This document shows, piece by piece, positions 60,504-61,957 of a stretch of 61,957 nt of DNA. Position 1 is the stretch's first letter. Each line of letters begins with the position of its first letter. The stretch is from VMCP01 sp964408945. GTDB taxonomy: Bacteria > Bacteroidota > Bacteroidia > NS11-12g > UBA955. Under the pieces are notes generated by a model that had not been told where the DNA came from, searched no databases, and saw only the letters and a list, made by a program, of their open reading frames with translations. The stretch covers positions 1 to 61,957 of the forward strand of contig CAYPBJ010000012.1 in assembly GCA_964408945.1 (NCBI GenBank), in the 5' to 3' direction. Both the position numbers and the translations under genes were made by a program.

Positions 60504-61957
60504 ATGATACAAGGGCATCAACAGGCAGCAACAACTGATGATCAAGATTTAAATGGTGCCGAAGTTGATGCCCATACTGGCGGAGGAGCTCCAATATCGG
60601 CTGCAGAAGCATCACCCAAATTAACTGTTCCTCCAGATGAGGGTGCACTTGGGGCTTCTAGTTCAGCCACCTCCTCTGTTATCGCAAACAACGATTCGGG
60701 TGATGGAGCTGAACCAAAGTTAGATTCAGATTCCGCAGACATGTCTGCACCTTCATTGTCAGTTGCTGGATCAATTCCAGAACAAAAGCCTATAAAAGAA
60801 GATGAAGCCAGACAAGCAAATTCACCTAATCCAGAATTAACGGACTCTAATGATGGTGCTTCAAATCTAAGTGCATCTCAACAACTTTATTCCTCGAGTA
60901 CATTAACTTCAGCACAGAATACTCCGCCAAATCCAGCCGCAACGACAGTCCCACAAACCGGTTCATCCACAAATGCAGCTGGAGGAGGTTTGCCACCTAC
61001 AATCGCTGCTGGATTATTTAGCGGAACTGTGAGCGCTATCAAAGTGGCAAAAATGGGTCTGAATTACTACAAGAAAAGACAGTTGCAAAAAGCTGCAGCA
61101 CAGAATACTCCACCGAATACTGTCGCAACGACAGTCCCACAAACCGGCTCATCCACAAATGCAGCTGGAGGAGGTTTGCCACCTACAATCGCTGCTGGAT
61201 TATTTAGCGGAACTGTGAGCGCTATCAAAGTGGCAAAAATGGGTCTGAATTACTACAAGAAAAGACAGTTGCAAAAAGCTGCGGCACAGAATACTCCGCC
61301 AAATCCTGTCGCAACGACAGCCCCACAAACCGGCTCATCCACAAATGCAGCTGGAGGAGGATTGCCACCTACAATCGCTGCTGGATTATTTAGCGGAACT
61401 GTGAGGGCTCACAGAGTGGCAAAAATGGGTCTGAATTACTACAAGAAAATACAGTTGCAAAAAGCTGCAGCACAGAATACTCCGCCAAATCCAGCCGCAA
61501 CAACTGCACCAGTAATTGTTCCACCCATAGCTTCAGCACAGAATACTCCGCCAAATCCAGCCGCAACAACTGCACCAGTAACTGTTCCACCCATAGCTTC
61601 AGCACAGAATACTCCGCCAAATCCAGCTGCAACAACTGCACCAGTAACTGTTCCACCCATAGCTTCAGCACAGAATACTCCGCCAAATCCAGCTGCAACA
61701 ACTGCATCAAAAAGTTGGTTAACTAGAAAATCAAATCTCATCAATGTGATTTCTGATAATTCAGCAGACCTAATAAATACAGAATTTGTTGATCGCAAAA
61801 CAGAAACAACTACAGAAACAGAAACTTCAAGTTCTACAGTTGGTCAAGAGTCAACAACAGGAGGAACATCGACAACCGCAACAACTACAGGAACAGGAAC
61901 TTCTGGTTCTACAGTTGGTCAGGAGTCGACAACAGGAGGAACCTCGACAACCGCAAC
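60504..61957 (+). CDS. Repeat-rich candidate cargo, cut by window end
   Basis: An ATG at 60,504 opens a frame that stays open to the window end (484 full codons), so the C-terminus is missing. The N-terminal 135 residues are acidic and low-complexity. Three 62-residue repeats follow (about residues 137-322), each with QNTPPN, PQTGSSTNAAGGGLPP, the hydrophobic TIAAGLFSGTVSAIKVAKMG and a basic NYYKKRQLQKAAA. Four 22-residue Pro/Thr/Ala repeats come next (the last one partial), then from about residue 435 two 25-residue Thr/Gly/Ser repeats (SSSTVGQESTTGGTSTTA). The frame was recognised by direct translation. It lies 84 bases after the 657-aa gene and shares its hydrophobic-glycine and leader character. 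Confidence 0.8.
   Translation, partial: MIQGHQQAATTDDQDLNGAEVDAHTGGGAPISAAEASPKLTVPPDEGALGASSSATSSVIANNDSGDGAEPKLDSDSADMSAPSLSVAGSIPEQKPIKEDEARQANSPNPELTDSNDGASNLSASQQLYSSSTLTSAQNTPPNPAATTVPQTGSSTNAAGGGLPPTIAAGLFSGTVSAIKVAKMGLNYYKKRQLQKAAAQNTPPNTVATTVPQTGSSTNAAGGGLPPTIAAGLFSGTVSAIKVAKMGLNYYKKRQLQKAAAQNTPPNPVATTAPQTGSSTNAAGGGLPPTIAAGLFSGTVRAHRVAKMGLNYYKKIQLQKAAAQNTPPNPAATTAPVIVPPIASAQNTPPNPAATTAPVTVPPIASAQNTPPNPAATTAPVTVPPIASAQNTPPNPAATTASKSWLTRKSNLINVISDNSADLINTEFVDRKTETTTETETSSSTVGQESTTGGTSTTATTTGTGTSGSTVGQESTTGGTSTTA
60912..61469 (+). repeat. Three tandem 186-bp coding repeats
   Basis: Units begin at 60,912, 61,098 and 61,284, with period exactly 186 bases (62 codons). Units 1 and 2 are almost identical; unit 3 has several changes, such as an Arg-Ala-His stretch near 61,404. 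High DNA identity points to recent duplication. Confidence 0.95.
61470..61709 (+). repeat. 66-bp tandem coding repeats
   Basis: Units begin at 61,470, 61,536, 61,602 and 61,668, the last partial, with a period of 66 bases (22 codons). Each starts with the same QNTPPNPAATTAP segment that opens the 186-bp units, then VIVPPIA or VTVPPIA. They seem derived from the head of the larger repeat. Confidence 0.95.
61806..61957 (+). repeat. 75-bp Thr/Ser/Gly coding repeats, running off the window
   Basis: Units at 61,806 and 61,881 have a period of 75 bases (25 codons) and are very similar; the array continues past the last base. The peptide is rich in Thr, Ser, Gly and Glu and is expected to be disordered or glycosylated-like. 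Confidence 0.9.

Noticed and set aside
61390..61798. Minus-strand open frames rich in Val, Ala, Gly and Leu
   Set aside because: They are the antisense of the 186- and 66-bp coding repeats; the plus frame is continuous from 60,504 with a normal start and operon context.

Overview
The window reads as chromosomal DNA of a Bacteroidota bacterium. It has two TonB-dependent receptors with SusC/Oar or plug-type architecture, a LytS/LytTR pair with a beta-propeller sensor, paired surE-lpxB, a short MenE-type ligase, and several upstream elements matching the Bacteroidota promoter form TTTG-N~20-TAnnTTTG. The family within the phylum is not clear from sequence alone. There are no tRNA or rRNA genes, integrases or transposases.

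Region 1 (1-18,091) is mostly housekeeping: lpxB, a small membrane protein, surE, an Oar-like outer-membrane receptor, a kelch-like membrane protein, a histidine kinase and LytTR regulator, an aldose-epimerase homologue, menE-like ligase and class V aminotransferase, then anmK, a Glu/Leu/Phe/Val dehydrogenase and pepT. An unusual heptamer-type repeat family sits at the end of lpxB, inside lpxB in frame (adding about 40 residues), and directly after pepT.

Region 2 (18,296-31,470) is accessory. A strong promoter drives a four-gene, overlapping set: a protein with three TIR/flavodoxin-like domains, a membrane-spanning nSTAND1-type NTPase, a TonB-dependent receptor with a TPR-like N-terminus, and an ATP/ADP-translocase-like membrane protein. 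It is followed by a small lipoprotein, a membrane-anchored GH18-like protein that appears to lack the catalytic acid, and a TPR lipoprotein.

Region 3 (31,448-61,957) is an extracellular contractile injection system (eCIS; Afp/PVC-like) in two divergent operons. The leftward operon holds, in transcription order: a two-TM protein, Pvc16-like cap protein, an unknown protein, sheath, two tube proteins, a DUF5908-like small protein, LysM baseplate protein, VgrG-like spike, PAAR tip, gp25-like protein, Afp11-like and Afp12-like baseplate proteins, a fibre-like protein, a 59-aa protein and an 1911-aa tape measure. The rightward operon alternates two paralogous AAA+ ATPases with two large unrecognised proteins and then a repeat-rich protein cut by the window edge. 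The best candidate for an undescribed system is this ATPase-cargo, ATPase-cargo layout: three proteins with acidic low-complexity leaders, two of them with repeated glycine-rich hydrophobic segments, beside a complete injection machine. Their role as cargo is inference.
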